A stretch of DNA of 36,954 bases from an uncultured Enterovibrio sp. GTDB lineage: Bacteria > Pseudomonadota > Gammaproteobacteria > Enterobacterales > Vibrionaceae. The notes beneath the pieces are model-generated. The model worked only from the letters and a program-made list of their open reading frames with translations, was not told where the DNA came from and searched no databases. This document shows, piece by piece, positions 26,400-36,793 of the stretch; the stretch's first letter is position 1, and each line of letters begins with the position of its first letter. The position numbers were made by a program, and so were the translations under genes. Location of the stretch: contig CAMRDW010000010.1 of NCBI GenBank assembly GCA_947041315.1, positions 1 through 36,954 on the forward strand, written 5' to 3'.

Positions 26400-27605
26400 T
26401 TAGGTTTTTGTAGGGGATTGTAATTTAATGGCTTCAATAAGGGCTTCAAGTCCTTTGATCACTTTGGTGCGTGGACAGCCTAAATTTAATCGCAAGTAAC
26501 CTTTTCCTTCTTCGCCATAAATGCCTCCATCCATAATGGCCACCTGAAATGTCTCAATTAAATCTTTTTGTAACTGTGTCATGTCTAAATGAAGAGGGGA
26601 TAAATCGATCCAGGCTAAATAAGTGGCATCAGGAAGAGGATAAGAAAGGCATGGAAAAGCGCTTTCTAAATAAGATTTAACACATTGCTGGTTTTGAGCT
26701 ACATATTCATTTAATGCATTTAGCCAAGGCTCACCTTTGTTATAGGCGCTGATCATGGCAATAACCGCAAGGATGGAAGGGGAGGATAAACCATCGACCT
26801 CTTTTAATTTAAAAAGGTATTCTTCTTTGGACTTTTTATCTGGGATGAAAGCATAGGCCCCATTTAAAGCCGGAATATTAAAGGATTTTGATGCCGATGT
26901 GACAAGTGCCCACTTTGTTTTCATCCCAAAACCTTGCCAAGGGATGTGTTTTTTGAAGGTGACATCCATGTGAATTTCGTCACTGATCAAGGAGACGTGG
27001 TGTTTTTCACATAAATCAGCAATGCGCAAGAGTTCGTCTTGAGTCCAAACACGCCCGGTTGGATTATGGGGGCTGCACAATAAGAAAATAGAGGTCTTTT
27101 TGTCTGCAAGTTGCTTTTCAAGATGAGACCAATTTATCTCCCAACCTTCAGGTGTTTTTAAGAGTGGGCTGGAAATTGGGCGCCTTTGTGCCCCTTTGAT
27201 CATTTTTTCAAAAGCGTCGTAGGCCGGACTTTGGAAAACAACCCCCTCGAAAGGCTGGCTCCATTTTTCAATTAATTTGGCGATGATGTAAATGACCGAA
27301 GGCCCATAAACAAGGTGTTCTTTTTGTATGGCACAGTTAAATCGTATGGCATACCAATTGACAATGGCTTCTTTAAAATCATCGTGATCCCATCGACTGT
27401 ACCCTAATACAGGATGTTCCAAGCGGGTTTTAAGATCATTAATGACAACGTCAGGACTGGCAAAATCCATATCTGAAATGGTAAATGGCAGTAAATCCGC
27501 CTGTCCAAACCGGTCTTGTACATAATCCCATTGGGTGCAATAGGTGCCTTTTCTTTCAATGTGTTGATCAAAATGAAAGCGGTTTTCTTTAGGGTTTTTG
27601 TGCAT
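26400..27605 (-). CDS. malY: MalY/PatB-type PLP-dependent C-S lyase
   Basis: A fold-type I aminotransferase-like enzyme of the MalY/PatB family, which cleaves cystathionine or related C-S bonds; E. coli MalY also antagonises MalT. From the ATG at 27605 it has 401 residues. The N-terminal FDQHIERKGTYCTQWDYV, LPFTISDMDFASP, the LLCSPHNPTGRVW segment, the ISDEIHMDV Asp and the PLP Lys240 in SASKSFNIPALNG are all visible. An upstream in-frame TTG (27620) is possible but has no better ribosome site. It lies downstream of malX, as in E. coli, but is separated by 303 bases with a repeat copy and stem-loops. No malI regulator is in the window, and whether MalT regulation applies is unknown. Confidence 0.9.
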   Translation of the reverse strand: MHKNPKENRFHFDQHIERKGTYCTQWDYVQDRFGQADLLPFTISDMDFASPDVVINDLKTRLEHPVLGYSRWDHDDFKEAIVNWYAIRFNCAIQKEHLVYGPSVIYIIAKLIEKWSQPFEGVVFQSPAYDAFEKMIKGAQRRPISSPLLKTPEGWEINWSHLEKQLADKKTSIFLLCSPHNPTGRVWTQDELLRIADLCEKHHVSLISDEIHMDVTFKKHIPWQGFGMKTKWALVTSASKSFNIPALNGAYAFIPDKKSKEEYLFKLKEVDGLSSPSILAVIAMISAYNKGEPWLNALNEYVAQNQQCVKSYLESAFPCLSYPLPDATYLAWIDLSPLHLDMTQLQKDLIETFQVAIMDGGIYGEEGKGYLRLNLGCPRTKVIKGLEALIEAIKLQSPTKT

Positions 27606-27628
27606 TTTTTTCACATTCAAGTTTTAAA

Positions 27629-27653
27629 TGCCAAGAGGGGGTGCCTCTTGGCA
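27629..27653 (-). promoter_or_regulatory. Stem-loop just upstream of malY
   Basis: A perfect 10-base stem (TGCCAAGAGG / CCTCTTGGCA) with a 5-base loop lies 23 bases before the malY ATG. On the minus strand it is followed by TTTAAAAC, so it is terminator-like but with a broken T-run. It may attenuate or separate malX and malY transcripts. Confidence 0.6.
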
Positions 27654-27713
27654 AAGCAATAGACCCATTGATATTGCAGGGCGGGCTGCGTTCTCAACGT
27701 CTAATCAGATCTT

Positions 27714-27766
27714 GAATCGATGATGAGAGGCTTTTCGTCTTTGTGGCTCGCCTGCATCGTCGATTC
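27714..27766 (+). other. Long-arm inverted repeat between malX and malY
   Basis: The 12-base arms GAATCGATGATG and CATCGTCGATTC differ only by one G-U-compatible position. Inside them GAGGC/GCCT can extend the stem. A five-base T-run follows on the plus strand, so it is best read as a plus-strand terminator or a small inverted-repeat element. Confidence 0.5.
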
Positions 27767-27776
27767 TTTTTGGGTA

Positions 27777-27902
27777 TATATCCTTTGCCTTTGAGGCTGG
27801 GTGGCGTTGCCCAAGCTCGCTGCGCCCAATCACAGAGTCTATGTATGCTCAAGGGCTTCACTTGCTTGGTGTCTGCACGCATCTTCAATTACTTAGGATA
27901 TA
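27777..27902 (+). repeat. MITE-like repeat, copy 8
   Basis: It starts TATATCCTTTGCCTTTGAGG and ends CATCTTCAATTACTTAGGATATA. It directly abuts the 3' end of malX. Confidence 0.9.
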
Positions 27903-27908
27903 AAATAA

Positions 27909-29480
27909 TCAATGCGCGCTGATTAAAGCTTGCATTTCATTTTTCACTAAATGTACTTGCGTTCCGATGACCACTTGCAAGTTATGTGCGTCTAATTTGA
28001 TGACGCCGAGTGCACCGTAGGACTTGAGTTTGGCGGCGTCTACCTTCTCCATGTCTTCAACGGAAATACGCAATCGTGTGATGCAATTGTCGAGAGAGAG
28101 AATATTTTCTTTCCCACCCAAAGCCGCCAATATGGCGCCGCCTTTTCCTGAGTCTTGAATAAAGGCCGCTTCTAATTCACCGTCCAACTGCACTGTATCG
28201 GTTTCACGTCCTGGCGTTTTTAAATCAAATTTGAGGATGGTAAATTTAAAGAGGCCGTAATAAACAGCAAACCATAAAAGAGAAACGAGAGGCACTAAAT
28301 ACCATTTGGTTCCTGTACCTTGTAAAACACCAAAGACCAAGAAATCGATAATATTGCCGTCGGTGTTGCCTATGGTAACATCCAACAAGCCCATTACCAT
28401 AAATCCTAACCCAGTTAAAAGGGCGTGCATGACATACAAAACAGGGGCGACGAACAAGAATAAAAACTCTAAAGGTTCGGTGATCCCACCCACGATACAT
28501 GCGACGACAGCTGAAATTAAAAGTGCTTTGATTTTATGTTGGTTTTCAGGTTTTGCGCAGTGGTACATGGCCAAGGCCGCGCCGGGTAATCCACCGAGAA
28601 AGGCGGGCATTTTACCTTGAGATAAAAACGCGGTCACTTCAGGATTAAATGATTTTGTATTTTCGCAGGCAAGCTCTGCATAAAAGATGTTTAATGCGCC
28701 AGAAATGGTTTCATTGCAGACAACCAAAGTCCCACCGGCTTCGGTAAATCGCACTAAAGCGACTAAAATGTGGTGCAGACCAATAGGAAGAAGCAAACGC
28801 TCACTCATGCCAAACAAGAAAGGCCCAAAGGCGCCTGCACTTGAAATCATGCTTCCGACCCCATTGATCCCGGCGGCAAAATAAGGCCATATAAAGGGGA
28901 TTAAAACGCCGATTAATCCTAAGAAAAGCGATGAAATAATCGGTACAAAACGCGCGCCACCAAAAAAGGCCAAGGCATCCGGCATCTTTATGGTATAAAA
29001 GCGTTCATGCAATTTCCCAACGATGATCCCTACCATCACCGCGCCTAAAATGCCTGTATCAATCGACTCAATGCCAATGATATTTTTAACGCCATACGCG
29101 CTACGCGAAGCTTCATTTTCTAATATCCCGTTTACGGTCAAGAAAAAGTTGATGGCCAGATTAAACGCCGCGTAGCCGACAAAACCAGAAAATGCAGCAA
29201 CCCCTTTTTCTTCTCGGGCAAGCCCTAAGGGGATTGAAATGGCAAACATGACGGGCAAGAAGATGAAGGCGACCATGCCAATCTTGCTCATCCACAGAAA
29301 AAGATATTGCAGCCAGGAATGATTTAAAAAAGGCAAAGCTTCCCGTAGGCCCGCGCTGGATAAAGAGCTTCCAATGCCGAGCAAGATCCCAGAAAAGGCC
29401 AAGAGGGCCACGGGCAACATAAAGGTTTTCCCGAGGCTTTGTAAAAATTCCCAGAGGGTGGTTTTACTTTTAGGTTTCAT
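27909..29480 (-). CDS. malX: PTS glucose/maltose-type IICB component MalX
   Basis: A phosphotransferase-system permease of the glucose family, 523 residues from the ATG at 29480 (E. coli MalX 530), closely similar along its length. The IIC domain (about 1-410) has multiple membrane helices and the conserved GLPGAALAMYHCAKPEN, GGITEPLEFLFLFVAPVLY and GNTDGNIIDF segments. The C-terminal IIB domain has its phosphorylated Cys at about 466 in SLDNCITRLRIS. No IIA domain is fused, so it must borrow one, such as the glucose IIA. GGAG lies 10 bases before the chosen ATG; the longer frame adds 16 unconserved residues. It is followed by malY. Confidence 0.93.
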   Translation of the reverse strand: MKPKSKTTLWEFLQSLGKTFMLPVALLAFSGILLGIGSSLSSAGLREALPFLNHSWLQYLFLWMSKIGMVAFIFLPVMFAISIPLGLAREEKGVAAFSGFVGYAAFNLAINFFLTVNGILENEASRSAYGVKNIIGIESIDTGILGAVMVGIIVGKLHERFYTIKMPDALAFFGGARFVPIISSLFLGLIGVLIPFIWPYFAAGINGVGSMISSAGAFGPFLFGMSERLLLPIGLHHILVALVRFTEAGGTLVVCNETISGALNIFYAELACENTKSFNPEVTAFLSQGKMPAFLGGLPGAALAMYHCAKPENQHKIKALLISAVVACIVGGITEPLEFLFLFVAPVLYVMHALLTGLGFMVMGLLDVTIGNTDGNIIDFLVFGVLQGTGTKWYLVPLVSLLWFAVYYGLFKFTILKFDLKTPGRETDTVQLDGELEAAFIQDSGKGGAILAALGGKENILSLDNCITRLRISVEDMEKVDAAKLKSYGALGVIKLDAHNLQVVIGTQVHLVKNEMQALISAH

Positions 29481-29989
29481 TAAAACGGCTCCAAAATTGA
29501 GTTTTTTTTGGGGAAAAGCGACCACCAATAAAACAATGCATTCAATTTATGAAAGAGATTGAGTACGGTGAAGGAAAACGACATCATAAAGGGAGACACA
29601 TAGAAAGAAATACGCAATGATGACAAGTGTGATCAAGGCGGAGTCTAAAAAAAGGAGGTTCGCATATCTCATTGAAATTTAATGGTAAATTAAATGTGAA
29701 ATAACCTAATTTTTTAATGTTTTTTCTTTTTTAATGTGTCGATAGGGGGAATCATTGAAAGCGGCATAAAAAGAGAACATCGCCATGAGATGCCTTTTTT
29801 AAGAAAAAATATTTTATCAAGGCTTTGTAAAATGAAGAAAAAGGTCTAAAAAACGCCATTTTGGGATGACGCAATCACAGAACGCATTATTCCTGTGACT
29901 CACGAATCAATGTTCTCTTTTATTCGAAGTGGGCATAACGTAAAATGTTAAACTCGAATGTGTCCAAGAGTGTTGGTAATTTTTTTTAA
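29481..29989. other. Divergent intergenic region malX / hemA
   Basis: About 500 AT-rich bases with no supportable gene. It must hold the promoters of malX and of the hemA operon. I looked for a LacI-family (MalI-like) palindromic operator near malX and found none I would defend. No repeat copy is present. Confidence 0.5.
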
Positions 29990-31249
29990 ATGAGCTTGTT
30001 TGTTTTAGGAATTAATCATAAAACGGCGTCAGTTGATGTACGTGAAAAAGTGGCTTTTTCACAGCAACAATTGCATGATGCACTTTGTCAATTAAAAGAC
30101 AAACAAGGGGTGCGAAGCGTTGCCATCATATCGACGTGTAATCGCACTGAAATTTATTGTGATCACGATGTTGCAGACACGGCTTTTTTAGTGGATTGGC
30201 TGTGCTCCTTCCACCATGTCGAGTCTGATAAGCTTCTGTCTTGCCTTTATTCTCATTTTGACCTTGCTTTAGCCCTGCATTTAATGCGTGTTGCGTGCGG
30301 CTTGGACTCCTTGGTTTTGGGTGAACCTCAAATTTTAGGTCAAGTGAAAAAAGCGTATGGAGAGTCCATAAGATGCAATGTGATGCATGGCGCTTTAGAT
30401 AGATTATTTCAAAAAACCTTTACAGTGGCGAAACGCGCACGAACTGAAACCAATATTGGGGCGCATGCTGTTTCTGTGGCTTTTGCGGCCTGTTCTCTTG
30501 CTCGGCAGATTTTTGAGTCTTTAGAGACCGCCACAGCCTTGTTGATTGGAGCAGGAGAAACCATTGAGCTGGTTGCAAAACACCTTTATGAACACAAATG
30601 TAAAAATATTATCGTGGCGAACCGAACCCATGCGCGGGCGAAACCGATTGCAGAAACCTGTGGTGCCCAGATCATCTCTCTTGAAGAGATTCCTGAGCAC
30701 ATGTATAAAGCAGATATTGTGATAAGCTCCACAGCAGCACCCTTGCCCATTATCGGTAAGGGCATGGTAGAAAAAGCCTTAAAAATGCGTCGTTATCAAC
30801 CTATGTTATTGATTGATATCGCAGTTCCTCGTGATATTGAACAAGAAGTCGGGGCATTAAATGACGCTTATCTTTACACCGTGGATGATTTACATTCGAT
30901 CATTGGGCACAACCTTAAACAACGAAAAGCAGAAGCGGTGTTGGCGGAGGCCATTGTTGAAGAAGAAAGTCATGCTTTTATGGGCTGGATGCGTTCTTTG
31001 GAAGCGGTAAAAAGCATTAAACAATATCGAGCTCAATCAGAAGCACTTAAAGAAGCCCTGTTGAATAAAAGTTTGCAGGCGATTTCAAACGGAGCTGATC
31101 CGATGAAAGTGCTGGTGGAGATGAGCAATAAATTGACCAATAAGTTGATTCATTTACCGACTCAGGCAATGCAAGATGCCGCATCACAAGGTGATGAGCG
31201 TACCTTGGATACTTTGCGCCAGAGTTTAGGTTTGAATCCCCTTAAATAG
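29990..31249 (+). CDS. hemA: Glutamyl-tRNA reductase
   Basis: HemA reduces glutamyl-tRNA(Glu) to glutamate-1-semialdehyde, the first step of C5 haem synthesis. The 419-residue product (E. coli 418) begins [20 protein letters not shown]. The nucleophile Cys50 lies in [26 protein letters not shown] follows near residue 106, the NADPH site is in [17 protein letters not shown] and the C-terminal dimerisation helices are complete. It begins the plus-strand block hemA-prfA-prmC-sirB2-sirB1-kdsA. The ribosome site is weak (AGTGTTGGT). Confidence 0.96.
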   Translation: MSLFVLGINHKTASVDVREKVAFSQQQLHDALCQLKDKQGVRSVAIISTCNRTEIYCDHDVADTAFLVDWLCSFHHVESDKLLSCLYSHFDLALALHLMRVACGLDSLVLGEPQILGQVKKAYGESIRCNVMHGALDRLFQKTFTVAKRARTETNIGAHAVSVAFAACSLARQIFESLETATALLIGAGETIELVAKHLYEHKCKNIIVANRTHARAKPIAETCGAQIISLEEIPEHMYKADIVISSTAAPLPIIGKGMVEKALKMRRYQPMLLIDIAVPRDIEQEVGALNDAYLYTVDDLHSIIGHNLKQRKAEAVLAEAIVEEESHAFMGWMRSLEAVKSIKQYRAQSEALKEALLNKSLQAISNGADPMKVLVEMSNKLTNKLIHLPTQAMQDAASQGDERTLDTLRQSLGLNPLK

Positions 31250-31263
31250 TTTTAAGATAAACG

Positions 31264-32352
31264 ATGAAATCCTCTATTCTTGCAAAGCTCGAATCGCTCT
31301 CTGAGCGTTATGAAGAAGTACAACATTTGCTGGGCTCTTCCAGCGTGATGGCCAATCAAGATTTATTTCGATCTTTATCTAAGGAATACAGTCAGTTAGA
31401 ATCGGTCGTCCATTGTTTTAACGAGTACAAACAAGCGCAGAATGATTTGACAGAAGCCCTTGAAATGGCAAACGAAAACGATCCTGAACTGCGTGAAATG
31501 GCTCAAGAAGAAATCAAGGCGGCCAAAGAGCAAATCGCTCTTTTGAATGACGCCCTTCAGGTTTTGCTCATTCCTAAAGATCCGAATGATGAACGCGCTT
31601 GTTTTCTTGAAATTCGAGCAGGAGCTGGCGGCGATGAAGCGGCTATTTTTGCTGGGGATCTTTTTAGAATGTACAGTCGTTTTGCTGAGTCTAAAGGCTG
31701 GCGAGTTGAAGTGATCAATGCCCAGCATGGCGATCATGGTGGCTATAAAGAAATGATCGCAAAAGTCAAAGGCGACGGCGTGTATGGCGTTTTAAAATTT
31801 GAGTCGGGTGGGCATCGTGTACAGCGTGTTCCGGCAACGGAGTCTCAAGGGCGCGTGCATACCTCTGCATGCACTATTGCTATTTTACCTGAAATTCCAG
31901 AAGCGCAAGTGCCAGACATCAATCCGGTGGATTTGAAAATTGACACTTTTCGCTCGTCTGGTGCGGGTGGGCAGCACGTCAATACCACAGACTCTGCTGT
32001 GCGGATCACTCACTTGCCAACCGGCACGGTGGTTGAATGTCAGGATGAACGCTCTCAACATAAAAATAAGGCCAAAGCCATGTCGGTATTGGCTGCACGA
32101 TTGATCAAAGCAGAGGCGGCAAAACGTGCCGCAGAGCAAGCAACGACACGTCGAGATCTTTTAGGCTCAGGGGATCGGTCTGATCGTATACGCACTTACA
32201 ATTACCCACAAAGTCGTGTTTCAGATCATCGAATTAATTTGACGGTTTATCGTTTAGCGGAGGTCATGGAAGGCGATTTAGACGCCTTAATTCAGCCGAT
32301 TAATTCTGAATTTCAAGCAGATCAATTGGCCGCTTTGGCTGAGCAATATTGA
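31264..32352 (+). CDS. prfA: Peptide chain release factor 1
   Basis: RF1 ends translation at UAA and UAG. The 362-residue product (E. coli 360) carries the GGQ motif at residues 235-237 in [16 protein letters not shown] and the stop-codon recognition tripeptide region ([12 protein letters not shown]). It is 14 bases after hemA and overlaps prmC by one base (TGATG). PrmC methylates the GGQ glutamine, so enzyme and substrate are neighbours. Confidence 0.97.
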   Translation: MKSSILAKLESLSERYEEVQHLLGSSSVMANQDLFRSLSKEYSQLESVVHCFNEYKQAQNDLTEALEMANENDPELREMAQEEIKAAKEQIALLNDALQVLLIPKDPNDERACFLEIRAGAGGDEAAIFAGDLFRMYSRFAESKGWRVEVINAQHGDHGGYKEMIAKVKGDGVYGVLKFESGGHRVQRVPATESQGRVHTSACTIAILPEIPEAQVPDINPVDLKIDTFRSSGAGGQHVNTTDSAVRITHLPTGTVVECQDERSQHKNKAKAMSVLAARLIKAEAAKRAAEQATTRRDLLGSGDRSDRIRTYNYPQSRVSDHRINLTVYRLAEVMEGDLDALIQPINSEFQADQLAALAEQY

Positions 32353-33197
32353 TGTCTTTGACTCTCGAACAAGCGTTGCAGCATGCAACGCGTTTGTTTG
32401 ATGCGGTAAAGAGCCCGTCGTCAAGAATCGATGCGGTTTTTTTATTGTGTCATGTTCTTGATAAACCAAGTAGTTATCTTTATACCTGGCCTGAAAAATC
32501 CCTTTCAATTGAAGAAACCTCTTTGTTTAATGCCTTGGTTGAACGTCGCCAGAAAGGGGAGCCGATTGCTTATATCATGGGTTATCGTGATTTTTGGTCT
32601 CTGCGTCTTCATGTTGAACCGAGCACCTTGATCCCGCGTCCTGACACTGAATCTTTGGTTGAATTTGCTTTAACCCGCTTACCTAAAAACAAATGCACTG
32701 TGTTGGATCTTGGGACGGGTACAGGCGCCATCGCTTTGGCTTTGGCCAAAGAGCGTGAAGAGATCCAGGTGCTCGGCGTCGACATTCGGCATGACGCGGT
32801 GGCTCTTGCGAAGCGCAATGCGATTGAAAATGAGATTGAAAATGTCCATTTTGTGCAAAGTAATTGGTTTGAGGGCATTTTTTCGAAAAATTTTAGTATG
32901 ATAGTGAGTAATCCTCCTTACATTGATCCGCAAGACCCTCATTTACTTCAGGGAGATGTTCGGTTTGAGCCTCAAAGCGCTTTGATTTCAGATGAAAACG
33001 GTTTAGCGGATATTCGTCACATTTGTACGCAGAGCACGGCTTATCTACAGGATAAGGGATGGCTTCTCATTGAGCATGGGTACAATCAAGGAGATTGTGT
33101 TCGTGAACTTTTCTTGGCCTCGGGATTTGCAGAGGTTGAAACCTTGCAAGATGACTCCGGCCATGATCGCGTTACTGTGGGGCGTCTTTTGCTTTAA
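32352..33197 (+). CDS. prmC: Release factor N5-glutamine methyltransferase PrmC
   Basis: PrmC uses SAM to methylate the GGQ glutamine of RF1 and RF2. The ATG at 32352 overlaps the prfA stop (TGATG) and gives 281 residues. The SAM-binding motif VLDLGTGTGAIALALAKE and the substrate motif NPPY (residues 187-190, in VSNPPYIDPQDPHL) are intact, as is the N-terminal PrmC helical domain with IPRPDTESLVEFAL. Confidence 0.95.
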   Translation: MSLTLEQALQHATRLFDAVKSPSSRIDAVFLLCHVLDKPSSYLYTWPEKSLSIEETSLFNALVERRQKGEPIAYIMGYRDFWSLRLHVEPSTLIPRPDTESLVEFALTRLPKNKCTVLDLGTGTGAIALALAKEREEIQVLGVDIRHDAVALAKRNAIENEIENVHFVQSNWFEGIFSKNFSMIVSNPPYIDPQDPHLLQGDVRFEPQSALISDENGLADIRHICTQSTAYLQDKGWLLIEHGYNQGDCVRELFLASGFAEVETLQDDSGHDRVTVGRLLL

Positions 33198-33307
33198 AAG
33201 CAAAGGGTCTCTTTGTATTGATGTTCTGTATCTTACGCTTGAAATGAAAAAGAAAATAAATTGATATTCATCATGTGGAAAGTTAAACCATTAAAAAGGA
33301 AAAGCAA

Positions 33308-33694
33308 ATGATCTACGTCCAATTAAAACATTTTCATTTATTGTTGATTGTTTTGAGTGTGGCCTTGTTTGTTTTTCGTTTCGTGTTATTAATGAAAAAT
33401 AGTCCCTGGCTTAAAGCGAAATGGATAAAAATCGTGCCACACATTGTTGACAGTTTTCTTATTGCAACCGGTGTTGGTTTGATATTTATGACGGGTTTTA
33501 CTCCATTCACTTCCTATGGCGTTTGGATGACTGAAAAATTAATGTGTGTTTTAGCTTACATTGTTTTGGGTTATGTAACGCTTCACTACAGTCATGGCAC
33601 TTTATTTAGGATTTTTGCTTTTTTGGGCGCCTTAGGTTGGGTTTATGCTGGTGCGCATCTTGCGATGAGCAAAACACCACAGTTATTGGGGTAA
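33308..33694 (+). CDS. sirB2: SirB2-family integral membrane protein
   Basis: A 128-residue protein with four hydrophobic segments (about residues 8-26, 42-62, 76-96 and 100-118), the size and topology of SirB2/YchQ. The segment PHIVDSFLIATGVGL is typical of the family. A good ribosome site (AAAAAGGAAAAGCAA) precedes the ATG. Its place between prmC and sirB1 is the conserved one. The molecular role of the family is not well established. Confidence 0.88.
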   Translation: MIYVQLKHFHLLLIVLSVALFVFRFVLLMKNSPWLKAKWIKIVPHIVDSFLIATGVGLIFMTGFTPFTSYGVWMTEKLMCVLAYIVLGYVTLHYSHGTLFRIFAFLGALGWVYAGAHLAMSKTPQLLG

Positions 33695-33697
33695 AAA

Positions 33698-34507
33698 ATG
33701 ATCGCGTTTACAGATCAGGAATTAGATAAAGTTTCTTTAGTTGAAGGTGCATTGGCCCTTAATCTTATCATCGATCCTTCAACCTCTGTCGATTGGGTTC
33801 GTATTGAACTTGAAGCCTTAGCAAAAAAGGCTGAACACCTGTTAATACAAGAAAACGATGATGAGTGCCGTCTTGAAGGCTTGATTCGACTCTTTTATGG
33901 TGAATGGGGCTTTAAAGGGGATTTTGAACAGTATTACTCTTCAGATAATACCTTCCTCGAAAAAGTATTAAAAAGAAGAAAAGGGATCCCTGTAAGTATG
34001 GGGGCCATTTTTTTGTTTTTGGCTCAACGCCTTCATTTACCCATGCAAGCGGTGGGTTTTCCTTCTCAGCTGATCCTTCGTCTCAATTGGACGCATAAAG
34101 AAACAGAATACATGGATCCCTTTAATGGTGAATTCATCACTGAGCGTATTTTACGGGGCTGGATGGTAGGAAAAGACGGTCCTTTGGCGCAGTTGTTACC
34201 TGAACATTTAAGTGAAACGGACAATCCGAATTTAATTGGACGTTGGCTTGCGGTGATCAAAAGTGCTTTATTAAGGGAAGAAAATTATGGTTTGGCTCTG
34301 CGCTGCAGCGAGCTTGCTTTGACATTTACCCCTGACGATCCTTATGAAATAAGAGACAGAGGCTATATATTTCAACAGCTTGAATGTGCCTGGGCTGCCG
34401 CAGAAGACTATGAATATTTTATATCTCAGTGTCCAAATGATCCCGCAGCAGAATTATTAAGACTGCAAGTAGAAGTATTGACGGCTGAAGCGCCCATTTT
34501 TCATTGA
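33698..34507 (+). CDS. sirB1: SirB1-family transglutaminase-like/TPR protein
   Basis: A 269-residue SirB1/YchA homologue. The N-terminal part matches the transglutaminase-like domain (RLFYGEWGFKGDFEQYYSS, then LKRRKGIPVSMGAIFLFLAQ and VGFPSQLILRL), followed by a tetratricopeptide-like C-terminus (about 190-260: LALRCSELALTFTPDDPYEI). It lies 3 bases after sirB2 and 18 before kdsA, in the usual order, so it belongs to the hemA-kdsA transcript. The biochemical function is unknown. Confidence 0.9.
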   Translation: MIAFTDQELDKVSLVEGALALNLIIDPSTSVDWVRIELEALAKKAEHLLIQENDDECRLEGLIRLFYGEWGFKGDFEQYYSSDNTFLEKVLKRRKGIPVSMGAIFLFLAQRLHLPMQAVGFPSQLILRLNWTHKETEYMDPFNGEFITERILRGWMVGKDGPLAQLLPEHLSETDNPNLIGRWLAVIKSALLREENYGLALRCSELALTFTPDDPYEIRDRGYIFQQLECAWAAAEDYEYFISQCPNDPAAELLRLQVEVLTAEAPIFH

Positions 34508-35380
<873 letters not shown>

Positions 35381-35794
35381 TTTATGAACTTTAAATAAAT
35401 AGCGTGAAGGTATTCGCGCTATACCCGTTGTTTTTGACGGTGCGTGGGTGTTGGCTACACTGGCTGCGCCCAATCATATCGTCCTTCTATGCTCAGGGGC
35501 TTCACCCGCTTGCTGCAGGCGCGGATCTTCAATTAGTTTAGAAATATATCCAATACGCCGAACGTGGGCAAATAATATTTTTTTCTAGGCGGTATTGTAA
35601 AATTCTGGTTATTAATCCGGACTTAAACGCGACGCTGCGTGAAAAATTTGCCTTTCAATTTTAATTTAAACAGCAGATTTAAAAAAAACGAGGTGGGATG
35701 GGAAATGACGAATATAGTTTTTCATTTTTATGAAATAGATTAATTGGCAGGTCATTTATTCCTTAACGTTAAATGTTGAATTAAAGGTAATCCA
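35381..35794. other. Intergenic region after kdsA
   Basis: It contains a MITE-like copy (35420-35547) and then about 240 AT-rich bases that should hold the promoter of the next gene. The motif GACGAATATAG at 35707-35717 recurs near the right edge of the window. Confidence 0.55.
35420..35547 (+). repeat. MITE-like repeat, copy 9
   Basis: It starts TATACCCGTTGTTTTTGACG. The core is intact (GTGCGTGGGTGTTGGCTACA, CTATGCTCAGGGGCTTCACC). The right end is diverged (CTTCAATTAGTTTAGAAATATA). Confidence 0.8.
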
Positions 35795-36793
35795 TTGAGT
35801 TTTGTTATTAATGCCGTAGGACGGATGATGCGTGTTATGAGTTCTGTAATTTATAATCCGACAAGGCCCATGGTTAAATGCGTTTCTAATACCACCGAAA
35901 CCTTATTAACACAGAAGGAAAAAAGCATAATATCCTCATCGGATGAAGAAGAGACCAAACACTCAAAACCAACAGTAAGACCAAAGATTGATCTCGCCTC
36001 ACTCTCTGCAAAATATAAATCAAAAGATGTTCCCAGTGCAGAACAAGAGAAACAAGATATCTCTTCTATGTTAACCTCTCATCCTGACATTAAGGGCATT
36101 AGCTCGACGCCCTCTTTATCGAAGGTAAAGAAATGTTACTTCGTCGGTATAGAAAATGCCAAAGATAATGAGACCAGAGAGCCTTTAACAAAAAAGAAGA
36201 AAAGCCCGTTAGGGTCTGGAGTCGATTTTGAAGAGGTAGAATCTCAAGAAGTAGAGACGCCTTCTACAGAGAAAAGTATTGATCTCACTTCCTTAGATTT
36301 AAAAGCATCTTTAAAAATTCTGCTTGAAGAATGTCCTTCTTCTGAGAGAAATAGCTTATATAAAGAGGCGCAGTCGTTTTTGGCGAGCCCGTATTTTGGA
36401 GTGGCATTACCCGAGCCCCCAACGAGGGAAATGATTTTGGCTGAATGTCTTCGGCTTGGAAATCCGAATAATGAGGAGACAGGCACTAAAGTAGAAAGTC
36501 TCTTTGTCATAATAAGAGCAATGAACATAGGATATTCAGACTTTATTAACGGAAAAAATACAGTATCTCAGCATAAAACCATGATGGCCTTCTATCTTCA
36601 AATAGAGAAAATGTCTTTAGGAACAGAGGAATTTGCTGAGGAGACAGAGAGGAATACGCAGAGGAATTTCAATGAAACTCGGTCTGTGACGCGTAATTTT
36701 AATGTACAAAAATTTAACTATGATGGAAAGAAAAGAATGGAATCTATGAATACTAAGATTAAATACTTGAGATGCCTCACTAAGAAAGAATAA
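35795..36793 (+). CDS. Unrecognised Lys/Ser-rich protein
   Basis: A 332-residue product I do not recognise. A TTG at 35795 has AAAGG seven bases upstream; an ATG at 35828 with AGGA six bases upstream is about as likely. Residues about 30-165 are polar and probably disordered, with an acidic SSSDEEE patch and a basic TKKKKS patch near residue 133. Residues about 170-270 look helical (SLKILLEECPSSERNSLYKE, then MILAECLRLG and ESLFVIIRAMNI). The C-terminus is basic (RNTQRNFNETRSVTRNF ... TKKE). There is no signal peptide or membrane helix. It stands alone after kdsA. A secreted host-directed effector is one idea, but nothing in the sequence proves it. Confidence 0.6.
   Translation: MSFVINAVGRMMRVMSSVIYNPTRPMVKCVSNTTETLLTQKEKSIISSSDEEETKHSKPTVRPKIDLASLSAKYKSKDVPSAEQEKQDISSMLTSHPDIKGISSTPSLSKVKKCYFVGIENAKDNETREPLTKKKKSPLGSGVDFEEVESQEVETPSTEKSIDLTSLDLKASLKILLEECPSSERNSLYKEAQSFLASPYFGVALPEPPTREMILAECLRLGNPNNEETGTKVESLFVIIRAMNIGYSDFINGKNTVSQHKTMMAFYLQIEKMSLGTEEFAEETERNTQRNFNETRSVTRNFNVQKFNYDGKKRMESMNTKIKYLRCLTKKE

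Larger units (their letters stand above)
27606..27908. other. malX-malY intergenic region
   Basis: About 300 bases hold, in order on the plus strand, the malY-proximal stem-loop, the long-arm inverted repeat and a MITE-like copy that ends 6 bases before the malX stop codon. No gene is supported. Confidence 0.7.

Noticed and set aside
27694-27888. 64-codon minus-strand frame between malX and malY
   Set aside because: It is also a translation of a repeat copy (LCDWAQRAW...), not a gene.
29481-29700. A MalI/LacI-type operator upstream of malX
   Set aside because: I searched for a palindromic LacI-family site and found none clear enough to report.
35391-35420. AGCG...CGCT hairpin after kdsA as a terminator
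   Set aside because: The stem is short and imperfect with a long loop and no T-run. The adjoining repeat copy is the stronger candidate for a 3' structure.
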